Program-made: the position numbers and the translations under genes
Part shown: piece after piece, positions 8,314 through 16,785 of the stretch
How positions within the stretch are numbered: the first letter of the stretch is position 1
Layout: every line of letters starts with the position of its first letter
Notes under the pieces: model-generated
Told to the model about the DNA's origin: nothing
The model's database searches: none
What the model saw: only the letters and a program-made list of their open reading frames with translations
NCBI GenBank assembly: GCA_021648845.1
Contig: JAKJHY010000012.1
Location: forward strand, 1-64,000
Length of the DNA: 64,000 nt
Direction: 5' to 3'
DNA from: Mycobacterium sp. MBM
Lineage (GTDB): Bacteria; Actinomycetota; Actinomycetes; Mycobacteriales; Mycobacteriaceae

Positions 8314-9741
8314 CTATGCGCCCTCGCCGGAATCGGCATCGCTTCCCCGCGTCGCAAGGGCTTGCAGCACGGTGGCCCGCCGCTGTTCGATCGCCCGCCC
8401 GAATTCCTGCAGCAGCAGTGGATTGTCGGCGACGATCGCCTCCACCTGCTCGCGCCCGATGCACACCATGGTGACCTCGCCGACGGCATAGGACCAGCCG
8501 ATCACCGGTTGGCGGGTCAACGTGCTCTGGCCGAGAAACGACCCTCGTTCATGATTGCCGATATGTAGCTCCGCGCCGTCCTCGGCCACCGCGGTCATCC
8601 GGATCTCACCGGACACGATGAACTTGATGCCCTCGGGTACCTCGCCGGATCGCTGGATGGTCTCCCCGTCGCCGTAGCGCTCCAACGTGGCGTGCTCGAC
8701 CAGCTGCTGCTGCTCATCGTGATCCAGGCGCAGCGTGGAGGCCACCACCGATCGGATCGCCGCGGCCACGCGTTCCGGGGTGGAGAACCCATCGTCGGCC
8801 TCATCCAGGCCCAGGCCGGCTCGTCGTGCCGAATACCAGACCCAACGCAGGAACGTCGCCTTGGCCTTGCCGTCGTCGGCCGGTGTACGCAACGGAATCG
8901 TGGTTCGAAACTCTTTGGCGCCCAGCGGAACAGCCGATGGGCTGCGGTCCGGGTGGCACTGCGGAAGCTCCGAGGCGACGCGCACCAGCATGGCGCACAC
9001 CACGTCCGGGGCGTCGTCCACCGAGAACACATTGGTCACGGAGATGCTGTGCTGGTCGGGCGGGCGACTCAAGTTGGTGAACGAGGCCCCGGCCAGCACC
9101 GAGTTGGGGGTGATCTGCAGGCCGTTGCCCGTCTCGAGGTGAACGGAGCGCCAGTTGACCTCCACAACCCGGCCTTTGGCGGCCGGGGTGTCCAGCCAGT
9201 CCCCGATCCTGAACGGTTGCTCGAAGAGCATCAGCAGCCCGGAGATGATCTGGCCCACCGAGTTCTGCAGCGTCAGGCCAACGACGATCGAGGTGATGCC
9301 CAGCGCCGTGAACAGGCCCTTGACGTTGGCACCCCAGATATAGGCGAAGATCATGGCCACGCCGACCGCGATCAGCAGGAACCGGACGACGTCGAGGAAG
9401 ATGCCGGGCATCCGCTTGCGCCAGCTGCCCTCCGGGGCGCCTTGGAACAGAGCGGCATTGACCCCGGACAGCAACAACACCAGCACGACGAACGCGACCA
9501 GCGTGCCGACCATCCGGACCGAGGTGGATCCGGCCGGCACCTGGCTGGCTTCGACCATCAGCAGCAGCAGCGCGGCCAGCGGCAGCAGATAATTGCGCAT
9601 CAGGGTGACCGGCTTGACCAGGGCACTGTGCCTGCGCCGCAACGCATGCTGCCACTCGGTCAGTGCGACCAGCCCGAGCGGAAGCCCGATGGTGATGCCC
9701 ACGGCCCAGTAGAACCATGCGGAAGCGAAGACATCTTTCAT
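8314..9741 (-). CDS. MscS-type mechanosensitive channel with C-terminal cyclic-nucleotide-binding-like domain
   Basis: A membrane channel of 475 residues. Four hydrophobic segments lie in residues 10-135. They are followed by the MscS pore helix and beta-domain at about 140-220, with the signature GLTLQNSVGQIISGLL and then RIGDWLDT. A cyclic-nucleotide-binding fold occupies about 350-460 (YGDGETIQRSGEVPEGIKF onward). The phosphate cassette is degenerate: it reads GSFLGQSTLTRQPVIG where a standard site has a Glu after FG and a later Arg. Binding of cAMP is therefore doubtful. The ATG overlaps the stop of the cyclase-like receptor gene by four bases, implying coupled synthesis. I believe the M. 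tuberculosis pair Rv2434c/Rv2435c has the same layout; that is from memory. Confidence 0.9.
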   Translation of the reverse strand: MKDVFASAWFYWAVGITIGLPLGLVALTEWQHALRRRHSALVKPVTLMRNYLLPLAALLLLMVEASQVPAGSTSVRMVGTLVAFVVLVLLLSGVNAALFQGAPEGSWRKRMPGIFLDVVRFLLIAVGVAMIFAYIWGANVKGLFTALGITSIVVGLTLQNSVGQIISGLLMLFEQPFRIGDWLDTPAAKGRVVEVNWRSVHLETGNGLQITPNSVLAGASFTNLSRPPDQHSISVTNVFSVDDAPDVVCAMLVRVASELPQCHPDRSPSAVPLGAKEFRTTIPLRTPADDGKAKATFLRWVWYSARRAGLGLDEADDGFSTPERVAAAIRSVVASTLRLDHDEQQQLVEHATLERYGDGETIQRSGEVPEGIKFIVSGEIRMTAVAEDGAELHIGNHERGSFLGQSTLTRQPVIGWSYAVGEVTMVCIGREQVEAIVADNPLLLQEFGRAIEQRRATVLQALATRGSDADSGEGA

Positions 9742-11915
9742 GACGCTTCGCCCGTCGCCTGCCAAATCGGTTGCACGACACCGTCGACGGTGACCGAACC
9801 CGCCTCCGTGAACGCCATGGTGTCGCGCAATGCTTCGTAGACCCTGGCCGTGACGTAGATACCCGGTCGCGGCGAACCTTCCTTGACCTGATGAGCCAGG
9901 TTCACCGCGTCGCCCCACATGTCGTAGATCACCGACGGGCTGCCCATCAGACCGCTGCCGACTTCGCCGGTGTCGATACCGGCGCGCAGACTCAATTCGA
10001 GCCCCGCCTCACGGTTGAACCGCTCGACGATCCGTTCACATTCCAGGGCGAAATCCACTGTCCGGCGCATGTTGTCCAGTCGCGGCACGGTCAGCCCACA
10101 GCTGGCGAGGTAGCCGTTGCGCACGGTATGGACGCGTTCGACACCGAGCGCGTCGGCGGCCGCGTCGATCTGGCGGATCATCTCGTTACCCACGGCCAGA
10201 TACTCCGCCGGGGCCATCTGAGACTGCAGGCGGTCCAACCCGATCAGATCCGCGAATATGACGGTGACGTCGTGGTGCTCGTTGGCGATCGTCTCCTCGC
10301 CCTGGCGGAAACGATCGATCACCGATTCGGGCATCAGCGATTTGAGCAGCGCATCGTTCTCGCGGCGTTGCCGCACCAGCAGATCATCCTTGACGCTCAG
10401 GCTGCGGCTCATCTCGTTGAATGCCTGTGTCAGATCGCCGAGTTCATCGCGGGTCTCCACCGGTATGGCCACCCGGTAGTCACCCGCGGCGATCCGTTGG
10501 GTGCCGGCCTCCAGCCGCCGGATCGGCCGGACGAATACCTGCGCGAGATAGACCGCGAGCACGCACACCAGGAAGATCATGCCCACCGTGCTGAGGACCA
10601 TGATGCGGGTGAACGAGGATTCGCGCTCGAACGCCTCCGCGGTGTCGATCTTGGCGATGATGGACCATTGCAGCCCCGAGGCGTGACTGACGAGCGGCGC
10701 ATACGACTGCAGGGCCAGGTTTCCCAGGTAGTCCGTCGAGATCAGGGTTCCGGTCTCACCGCGCAGGGCATTGGCGCTGGCCTGCGAGGCGTCGGGCTGC
10801 ACCAGTGTGGTGCCGCCCAACCGGATCGCCATCTCCGCGACGGCGGCGGGGGTCCCGGCTGCGGTGACCTCACTCTTGTATCGCTGCGGGTCCTCCAGGA
10901 ACATCCGAGAGTCCGACCGCATGAGGCCATCGGCCCCGACCAGGAACGTCTCACCCGTCATGCCGAGTCCGGCGTCGGACCACTTCCTGTCGAATGTCAT
11001 CAACTGGTTGATCTTGGAGATCGGGAACTGCAGCGCCAGCACGCCCTCGGACTTGCCGTTGGGTGCGATCGGGGCCACCATCCAGGCGGTGGGCTGCATC
11101 TGCGCGGGCTGATAGAACTCGAAATCGGTCAGTCCGACATAGTCGACGGTGTTGGCCGACATCGCCTTCTGATAGGCGGCCTGCAGCTTGGACCCGGAAT
11201 ACGGTCCGGTGACGATATTGGTGCCGAGGTCCACGCCCTTGTAGGCGCTGTAGACGACATCGCCCCGGTCGTCCAGCAGCAGCGCGTCCTGAAACCCGAA
11301 CCGGGTGACGATCTCGCGGAAAAAGCCCTGATATCGGGCGTTCGCCGCCGACCATTGGCTGCCGTCGCGGGCATCGTCCATCGCGACCGCCGCGTCGGAG
11401 GTCGGTAGCCGCACGGTGTAGTTGGCCTGCAGGTAGCGCTGCGCATTCGAGGTGGGCAACAGCGCAGCGGCGTCCAACTCGGTGCCGCTCTGCTGGGCGG
11501 TCTGCGTGATGAACGTGTTGTAGTAGTCGAGGACACCCCGCCATTGCGGCGGGTCGACCGTGGCGTCGGCAAGCTGGTCGAACCCGTCGGTGAACGCCGT
11601 GAGCGCGTCCGAGGTGGTCGTGCCGCGGGTGTAGACGACCAGTGAGTTCTTGAAGTTCTGGAACTCGTTGTCCAGCGAGCGCGCCTGAGCCTCGCGGACC
11701 TCGATCAGCCGGTTGAAGACGGCGGTGCGCAGCGATGTCCGGCCGACCTGGAAGGCGATCGCGCCGACCACCGAGGCGGCCAGGATGGTGCACAGCACCA
11801 GCATCAGGATGAGTTTGGACTGAATGCTCACCCGGGCCAGCAGCCGACCACGGCGGAAACGGTCGAGCATCGTGGCTCTGTCGGGTGCCGGTCCCGGCTC
11901 AGTGACGTACGCCAT
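9738..11915 (-). CDS. Cache-HAMP receptor with degenerate class III cyclase domain
   Basis: A membrane receptor of 725 residues. A cytosolic N-terminus is followed by a membrane segment at about 35-55, a large extracellular Cache-like sensor to about 440, a second membrane segment, HAMP near 470-520 and a class III cyclase domain at 545-725. The first metal Asp is kept (FADLIG, D556), as is the base-reading Asp (D665). Against the family, the substrate Lys is H596, the second metal Asp is N600 and the transition-state Arg is Q676. Catalysis is therefore unlikely unless the chemistry differs. The ATG at 11915 has a GAAGGGGTG ribosome site. It is coupled by a four-base overlap to the MscS channel gene, so it may signal to the channel directly. 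Confidence 0.9.
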   Translation of the reverse strand: MAYVTEPGPAPDRATMLDRFRRGRLLARVSIQSKLILMLVLCTILAASVVGAIAFQVGRTSLRTAVFNRLIEVREAQARSLDNEFQNFKNSLVVYTRGTTTSDALTAFTDGFDQLADATVDPPQWRGVLDYYNTFITQTAQQSGTELDAAALLPTSNAQRYLQANYTVRLPTSDAAVAMDDARDGSQWSAANARYQGFFREIVTRFGFQDALLLDDRGDVVYSAYKGVDLGTNIVTGPYSGSKLQAAYQKAMSANTVDYVGLTDFEFYQPAQMQPTAWMVAPIAPNGKSEGVLALQFPISKINQLMTFDRKWSDAGLGMTGETFLVGADGLMRSDSRMFLEDPQRYKSEVTAAGTPAAVAEMAIRLGGTTLVQPDASQASANALRGETGTLISTDYLGNLALQSYAPLVSHASGLQWSIIAKIDTAEAFERESSFTRIMVLSTVGMIFLVCVLAVYLAQVFVRPIRRLEAGTQRIAAGDYRVAIPVETRDELGDLTQAFNEMSRSLSVKDDLLVRQRRENDALLKSLMPESVIDRFRQGEETIANEHHDVTVIFADLIGLDRLQSQMAPAEYLAVGNEMIRQIDAAADALGVERVHTVRNGYLASCGLTVPRLDNMRRTVDFALECERIVERFNREAGLELSLRAGIDTGEVGSGLMGSPSVIYDMWGDAVNLAHQVKEGSPRPGIYVTARVYEALRDTMAFTEAGSVTVDGVVQPIWQATGEAS

Positions 11916-12090
11916 CGGCACCCCTTCGCGGTCACCCCGACCCCGGGGATCCGGGTGCAGATTACCAGCACCATGTGGCAAATGAGGCCGATGTGGCTAT
12001 TGATACCGGGTTGGTCTGGCGGCCCGGGGGCGTGGCAGCGCTCGGGCGGATCTGGCACAGTCGGCACAGGGCTGCGTGGGGAGGATTGAA

Positions 12091-12804
12091 TTGGTCACGG
12101 GTGTGCGAACCATCGGCCGCCTGGTCGCGGCGACTGTGCTGGCGACTGCGGCACTGCCGGTCATGGTGCCGACTGCCGGGTCGCAGGCGTGCCCCGATAT
12201 CGGCGTGGTGTTCGCCAGGGGCACCTCGGAGCCTCCGGGAGTCGGCTGGGTCGGCCAGCGGTTCGTCGAATCGCTACGTGCGCAGGCATTTCCGCGCACC
12301 GTCGGGGTACACGGTGTCAACTATCCGGCGAGCAACAATTTCGCCGACGGGCCGGCATTCCAGCGCAACGTCATCGAAGGTGTGCGGGACGAGTCCGCCC
12401 ACGTACAGGGCGTGACATCGGTCTGCCCGAACACCAGGATGGTGCTCGGTGGGTACTCCCAGGGCGCCGTCGTGACAGCGCTGGCCACCTCCGGCGTGGT
12501 GCCTGCCGCCCTTGCGCCGCAGGCCGCTCCCCCGCCGATGCCCGCCGATGTCATCGACAATGTCGCCGCGGTGGTTCTCTTCGGAACACCCGCCGGGTGG
12601 TCGGCGGAAAAGTACGGCGCCGCGGCGATCGATGTCGGCACGCCGTACGCCGCCAAGGCCCTGGAGTTCTGCGCACCCGGCGACACGGTGTGCTCGGGCG
12701 CGGCACCGTCCGGGACGAGCGCCCCGCACCAGCAATACGGCGTCAACGGAATGGCCGAACAGGCCGCGGCGTTCACCGTCAACCGGCTGGCCGCGCCGGT
12801 ATGA
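12091..12804 (+). CDS. Secreted cutinase-family esterase
   Basis: A secreted serine esterase of the mycobacterial cutinase-like group (CFP21 type), about 237 residues. An N-terminal signal peptide ends near PTAGSQA. The cutinase fold follows, with DIGVVFARGTSEPPGVG near the start. The nucleophile is in GGYSQGA (Ser123 by this start), the Asp is in CAPGDTVC and the His is in SAPHQQYG. The Cys pairs expected of cutinases are present. Mycobacterial cutinases attack lipid esters and some have phospholipase activity. I placed the start at the TTG at 12091 because GGGGAGG lies six bases before it. The GTG codons at 12076 and 12103 are alternatives. Confidence 0.93.
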   Translation: MVTGVRTIGRLVAATVLATAALPVMVPTAGSQACPDIGVVFARGTSEPPGVGWVGQRFVESLRAQAFPRTVGVHGVNYPASNNFADGPAFQRNVIEGVRDESAHVQGVTSVCPNTRMVLGGYSQGAVVTALATSGVVPAALAPQAAPPPMPADVIDNVAAVVLFGTPAGWSAEKYGAAAIDVGTPYAAKALEFCAPGDTVCSGAAPSGTSAPHQQYGVNGMAEQAAAFTVNRLAAPV

Positions 12805-12853
12805 CGCACATTCCTGCCGAGCGCCGACGCGATCGCGATCACCAGGAGCGAGC

Positions 12854-13888
12854 ATGACGACACCGAAGAACTCTCCGTTGGCCGGCCTCGGACTGAGCAT
12901 CCCGCTGATCGCAGCCCCGATGGCCGGCGGTGCCACCACCACGGCCATGGTGATCGCGGCGGCCCACACCGGTGGGTTGGGATTCCTCGCCGCCGGATAC
13001 AAGAGCGCACAGAACCTGGAATCTGACATCGCGGCGGTACGGCAGGCCGCGGTCCCGTTCGGCGTCAACGTCTTCGTGCCGAATGCCGTTGCGATCACCG
13101 AAGACGCCTACCGCCGGTACGCGGATGCGCTGAAGGCCGACGCGGACCGATTCGGGCTGACCCTACCCACGCATCCGATCGAGGACGACGACGCTTTCGG
13201 AGCCAAGATCGAGGTGCTCCTGGCGAACCCCGTCCCGGCGGTCAGCTTCACCTTCGGGCTGCCGGACAACGAGGTGATCCGGGCACTGCAGCGGGCGGGC
13301 ACGGTCGTCATCCAAACCGTGACCACCCGGGCGGAAGCAGAGTTCGCGGCCGCAGCCGGCGTCGACATGCTGGCCGTCCAGGCCAGTGTCGCCGGCGGTC
13401 ATTCCGGAACGTTCACCCCGAACCGGATGCCGGCGCCGGTGCCGATCGAAGACCTCATCGGTCAGATCGGCGCCGGCGTTGCGCTTCCGATGATCGCGGC
13501 GGGCGGGCTGGCCACCCCGGCGGCGGTAGCCGGTGTGCTGGAGGCCGGCGCGAGCGCCGCAGCCGTGGGCACGGTGTTGCTGCGGGCCGACGAGAGCGGC
13601 GCCTCGGCCACCCACAAGGCGGCCCTGATCGATCCCTCGCGGACCCAGACCACCATCACCCGCGCGTTCACCGGGCGCCCCGCGCGCGGTCTGCGCAACG
13701 ATTTCATCGACCGCTTCGAGTCGATCGCTCCGCTGGGCTACCCAGCCATCCACCACCTGACCAGCCCGCTGCGCAAGGCCGCCGCTGCGGCCGGAGAAGC
13801 CGACCTCGTGCACCTGTGGGCAGGAACCGGGTACCGCAACGCCCCCGATGAGCCGACCGCTGTGATCCTGAAGGCCCTTCTCGGCTGA
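12854..13888 (+). CDS. Nitronate monooxygenase (FMN-dependent)
   Basis: A cytosolic FMN enzyme of 344 residues that oxidises alkyl nitronates, toxic compounds such as propionate-3-nitronate. The family is shown by PLIAAPMAGG at the start of the TIM barrel, VQASVAGGHSGTF near residue 176, which carries the usual catalytic-His region, and the phosphate-binding end LPMIAAGGLATPAAVAGVLEAGASAA near 212. Older annotations call this 2-nitropropane dioxygenase. The ATG at 12854 has AGGAGCG just upstream. It follows the cutinase gene by 49 bases on the same strand, with no obvious functional link. Confidence 0.92.
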   Translation: MTTPKNSPLAGLGLSIPLIAAPMAGGATTTAMVIAAAHTGGLGFLAAGYKSAQNLESDIAAVRQAAVPFGVNVFVPNAVAITEDAYRRYADALKADADRFGLTLPTHPIEDDDAFGAKIEVLLANPVPAVSFTFGLPDNEVIRALQRAGTVVIQTVTTRAEAEFAAAAGVDMLAVQASVAGGHSGTFTPNRMPAPVPIEDLIGQIGAGVALPMIAAGGLATPAAVAGVLEAGASAAAVGTVLLRADESGASATHKAALIDPSRTQTTITRAFTGRPARGLRNDFIDRFESIAPLGYPAIHHLTSPLRKAAAAAGEADLVHLWAGTGYRNAPDEPTAVILKALLG

Positions 13889-13970
13889 AAGTCAGCCACT
13901 CTCAATCGCTCTGGTCCACGACACCAGGGCATCACGTTTGCGCAATCCGGATTGCGGGCACAATGACCGC

Positions 13971-15320
13971 GTGCCGTCCGTGCTGTGGTTCCGCCGCGAC
14001 CTCCGGTTGACCGATCTCCCGTCGTTGCTGGCCGCCGCCGACGGTGACGGTGACGTGCTGGCCTGCTTCGTGCTGGACCCCCGGCTGGAAGCCTCGGCCG
14101 GTCCACGACGCATGCAATACCTGGGTGACAGCCTGCGCCACCTGCAACACCAACTCGACGGGCGACTGCTGGTGGTCCGCGGGCCCGCCGAGAAGCGGAT
14201 TCCGTTGATCGCCAAAGATATCGGCGCCGACGCCGTACACATCTCCGGTGATTTCACACCATACGGCCGACGCCGCGACGAACTGGTGCACAAGGCGCTC
14301 GACGACATCACGCTGGTGGCGACCGGCTCGCCGTACCTGGTGTCACCGGGCCGGATCCGCAAGGACGACGACAGCCCGTACAAGGTGTTCACGCCCTTCT
14401 TTCGCCGCTGGCAGGAACACGGCTGGCGCGCCCCCGCGGCATCGAGTGCGGCGTCGGCGCGCTGGCTTGATCCCACGGATCTGTCGCACAAGACACTGCG
14501 ACCGGTACCGATCCCCGACCCCGGCGTGGATATGGACGTCGCCGCCGGGGAAGCCGCAGCCCTGGAACAGTGGAGGAGCTTCGTCGAGGACGACCTGCAC
14601 GACTACGAGCAGGACCGCAACCGTCCCGATCTTGCCCGCACCAGTCGGATGTCGGGTCCGCTGAAATTCGGCACCATCCACCCGCGCACCATGGCCGCCG
14701 ACCTGGACGGTCGGCGCAGCGGGGACTCCGCGTACCTGCGCGAGTTGGCCTTTCGCGATTTCTACGCCGACGTCCTGCACCACTGGCCACGCAGCGTCTG
14801 GTGGAACTGGAATTCCGACTTCGACGCGATCGACGTCGACGAGGGGTCCGACGCGCAGACCCTGTTCGAGGCGTGGAAGGCCGGTGAGACCGGGTTCCCG
14901 ATCGTCGATGCCGGCATGCGGCAGCTCCGCGCGACTGGGTTCATGCACAACCGGGTCCGGATGATCACCGCCTCTTTCCTGGTCAAGGACCTGCATTTGC
15001 CGTGGCAATGGGGAGCCAGGTGGTTCCTGGAGCAGTTGGTCGACGGCGATATGGCGAGCAACCAGCACGGGTGGCAATGGTGCGCGGGGAGCGGCACCGA
15101 CGCCGCCCCCTATTTCCGGGTGTTCAACCCGACCACCCAGGGGCAGAAATTCGACCCAGCAGGTGATTACATCCGTCGCTGGGTGCCCGAACTGGTCGAC
15201 GCCGACGACCCACACCTGAAGAAGGGACAGCGGCCGCCGGGCTACCCGGACCCCATCGTCGACCATGGTCAGGAGCGCGCCGAGGCGCTGCGCCGCTACG
15301 GTGCGATCACGGGTAAATGA
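13971..15320 (+). CDS. phr: Deoxyribodipyrimidine photolyase (class I CPD type)
   Basis: A light-driven DNA-repair flavoenzyme of about 449 residues. The N-terminal Rossmann domain begins VLWFRRDLRLTD and would hold the antenna cofactor. The C-terminal helical domain binds FAD, with RTSRMSGPLKFG near residue 225, ELAFRDFYADVLHHWP near 258, and MHNRVRM near 325 leading into the WQWGARWFLEQLVDGD and GTDAAPYFRVFNP blocks. These are the most conserved parts of bacterial CPD photolyases. The GTG at 13971 is preferred because the fold starts two codons later; the frame opens at 13938. The SRPBCC gene follows on the same strand 25 bases downstream. Confidence 0.95.
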   Translation: MPSVLWFRRDLRLTDLPSLLAAADGDGDVLACFVLDPRLEASAGPRRMQYLGDSLRHLQHQLDGRLLVVRGPAEKRIPLIAKDIGADAVHISGDFTPYGRRRDELVHKALDDITLVATGSPYLVSPGRIRKDDDSPYKVFTPFFRRWQEHGWRAPAASSAASARWLDPTDLSHKTLRPVPIPDPGVDMDVAAGEAAALEQWRSFVEDDLHDYEQDRNRPDLARTSRMSGPLKFGTIHPRTMAADLDGRRSGDSAYLRELAFRDFYADVLHHWPRSVWWNWNSDFDAIDVDEGSDAQTLFEAWKAGETGFPIVDAGMRQLRATGFMHNRVRMITASFLVKDLHLPWQWGARWFLEQLVDGDMASNQHGWQWCAGSGTDAAPYFRVFNPTTQGQKFDPAGDYIRRWVPELVDADDPHLKKGQRPPGYPDPIVDHGQERAEALRRYGAITGK

Positions 15321-15345
15321 TCGCAGCCACTGCTACGGTCGCCTG

Positions 15346-15798
15346 ATGGACGGCGCCGCCACGGTTCTCATCAACGCTCCGGCACTGCAGATATGGAATG
15401 TCGTTGCCGATATCCGCAATACGGGCAAGTTCTCACCGGAGACGTTCGAGGCGGAGTGGCTCGACGGAGCGACCGGCCCCGCCCTCGGCGCGAAGTTCCG
15501 GGGACACGTCAAACGCAACGAGATCGGACCGATCTACTGGACGACCTGCCGCGTGACCGCGTGCACTCCGGGTGAGGAGTTCGGTTTCGCCGTGCTCGTC
15601 GGTGGGCGTGCCGTCAACAACTGGCACTACCGATTCGAGCCGAGCGGTACCGCGACCAAGGTCACCGAGTCGTTCCGGACGGCGAGTGCGCCGTGGCTCA
15701 AGCCGCTGGAAAAGTTGTACTTCTTGCGCCGCCGCCGCAATATCCGGGACATGACCACCACGTTGAACCGGATCAAGGATTACGTCGAAAAGGGTTAG
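15346..15798 (+). CDS. SRPBCC-family protein (polyketide cyclase/START-like)
   Basis: A 150-residue soluble protein of the SRPBCC/Bet v1-like superfamily, which encloses small hydrophobic ligands. The start INAPALQIWNVVADIRNTGKFSP is the typical first strand-helix unit. A central GHVKRN and a final long helix ending in LNRIKDYVEK complete the fold. Mycobacterial members of this size are mostly uncharacterised, and neither ligand nor reaction can be inferred. The ATG at 15346 is chosen because the longer frame (from 15265) overlaps the photolyase gene. Confidence 0.85.
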   Translation: MDGAATVLINAPALQIWNVVADIRNTGKFSPETFEAEWLDGATGPALGAKFRGHVKRNEIGPIYWTTCRVTACTPGEEFGFAVLVGGRAVNNWHYRFEPSGTATKVTESFRTASAPWLKPLEKLYFLRRRRNIRDMTTTLNRIKDYVEKG

Positions 15799-15815
15799 CC
15801 GCGAACCGCGGCGCG

Positions 15816-16700
15816 TCAGCCGGCTGCCGGGCGGCAGACCGCCACGGGCAGCGGCGAATGGTGCAGCAGGTTGAGGCTGGTCGACCCGATCAGCGCGCTG
15901 GCCAGTGCGCCGTGTCCGCGGGTGCCGACGATGAGGAGCTGTGCACCGTCGACGTGCTGCAGCAGCGCCTGGCTGGGTTTGGTCGGTTCGACGAAGAACG
16001 TGACATCCACGCCGGGGTGACGATCGGCCCACGGGCCGACGGTCGTGGTGAGCGAGTCCCATTCCATGGCCTCCAGTGCCTCCCAGTCGATCAGGAACGG
16101 AATCGTGACATCCCCGGGGGCGCGGCGCGACGAGGAGGACCGCACCGCCCGCAGCGGGACCTGCAGGGCAGCAGCCAGTTCGAAGGCCAATTCGAGCGCG
16201 GCATCGCTGTTCTGGCCGTCCACCCCGACCACGATCGGTTGCGCATTCGGGGACGCGATGTCACCGCGCCAGGCGATCACCGGGCACGTCGAGCGGGTGA
16301 TGGTTTTCAGGGTCAGCGACCCGATCAGCAGCGCGGATGCCGTCGACACCTCCTGTGACCCCAACACGATCAGCCGGGCCTGCGCGCTCAGCGCCTCCAG
16401 TACCTCGTCGGCCGTCTGATCGGGGGCGCTGGTGCTGATCTGCACCCCGGGCTCGGCGCGACGCACCGCATCGGCCGCCGAGGTGAGAATGGACGCCGCG
16501 GCCTCACGCTGCCCGGTGATCGCGGCCGCCCGTACCGCGGCGGCCGCATCGCTGAAATTGTGTCCGAGATACGGCACGGCGTACACGATGCTCAGGGGCG
16601 CATCCAGCCGCGCGGCCAGCCCGGCGGCCCAGATCGCCGCCGCCACCGCGTTGGCCGAACCGTCCACGCCGACCACGATGGGCAATCCCGTACCGGTCAT
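15816..16700 (-). CDS. Universal stress protein, two tandem USP domains
   Basis: A cytosolic protein of 294 residues with two repeats of the universal stress fold, as usual in mycobacteria. Domain 1 begins IVVGVDGSANAVAA near residue 8, and its nucleotide-loop end LIVLGSQEVSTASALLIGS lies near 120. Domain 2 begins IVVGVDGQNSDAAL near 160 and ends LLIVGTRGHGALASALIGSTS near 260, matching the G-x2-G-x9-G-S/T ATP-binding pattern. Such proteins are often controlled by DosR in M. tuberculosis, but no clear Dos box was noted upstream. The ATG at 16700 has AGAGGACG upstream. Confidence 0.93.
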   Translation of the reverse strand: MTGTGLPIVVGVDGSANAVAAAIWAAGLAARLDAPLSIVYAVPYLGHNFSDAAAAVRAAAITGQREAAASILTSAADAVRRAEPGVQISTSAPDQTADEVLEALSAQARLIVLGSQEVSTASALLIGSLTLKTITRSTCPVIAWRGDIASPNAQPIVVGVDGQNSDAALELAFELAAALQVPLRAVRSSSSRRAPGDVTIPFLIDWEALEAMEWDSLTTTVGPWADRHPGVDVTFFVEPTKPSQALLQHVDGAQLLIVGTRGHGALASALIGSTSLNLLHHSPLPVAVCRPAAG

Positions 16701-16785
16701 ATCTCTGACGTCCTCTCGCCGATCCCCCGCCGTCCATCCTGCCCCATGCGGCCCGACGGCCCGCGTCTCCGCCACCGCTGGATGA

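Noticed and set aside
9771..11408. 545-codon plus-strand frame opposite the receptor gene
   Set aside because: Antisense shadow rich in His, Asp, Arg and Gly without motifs; the receptor domains on the minus strand explain the sequence.
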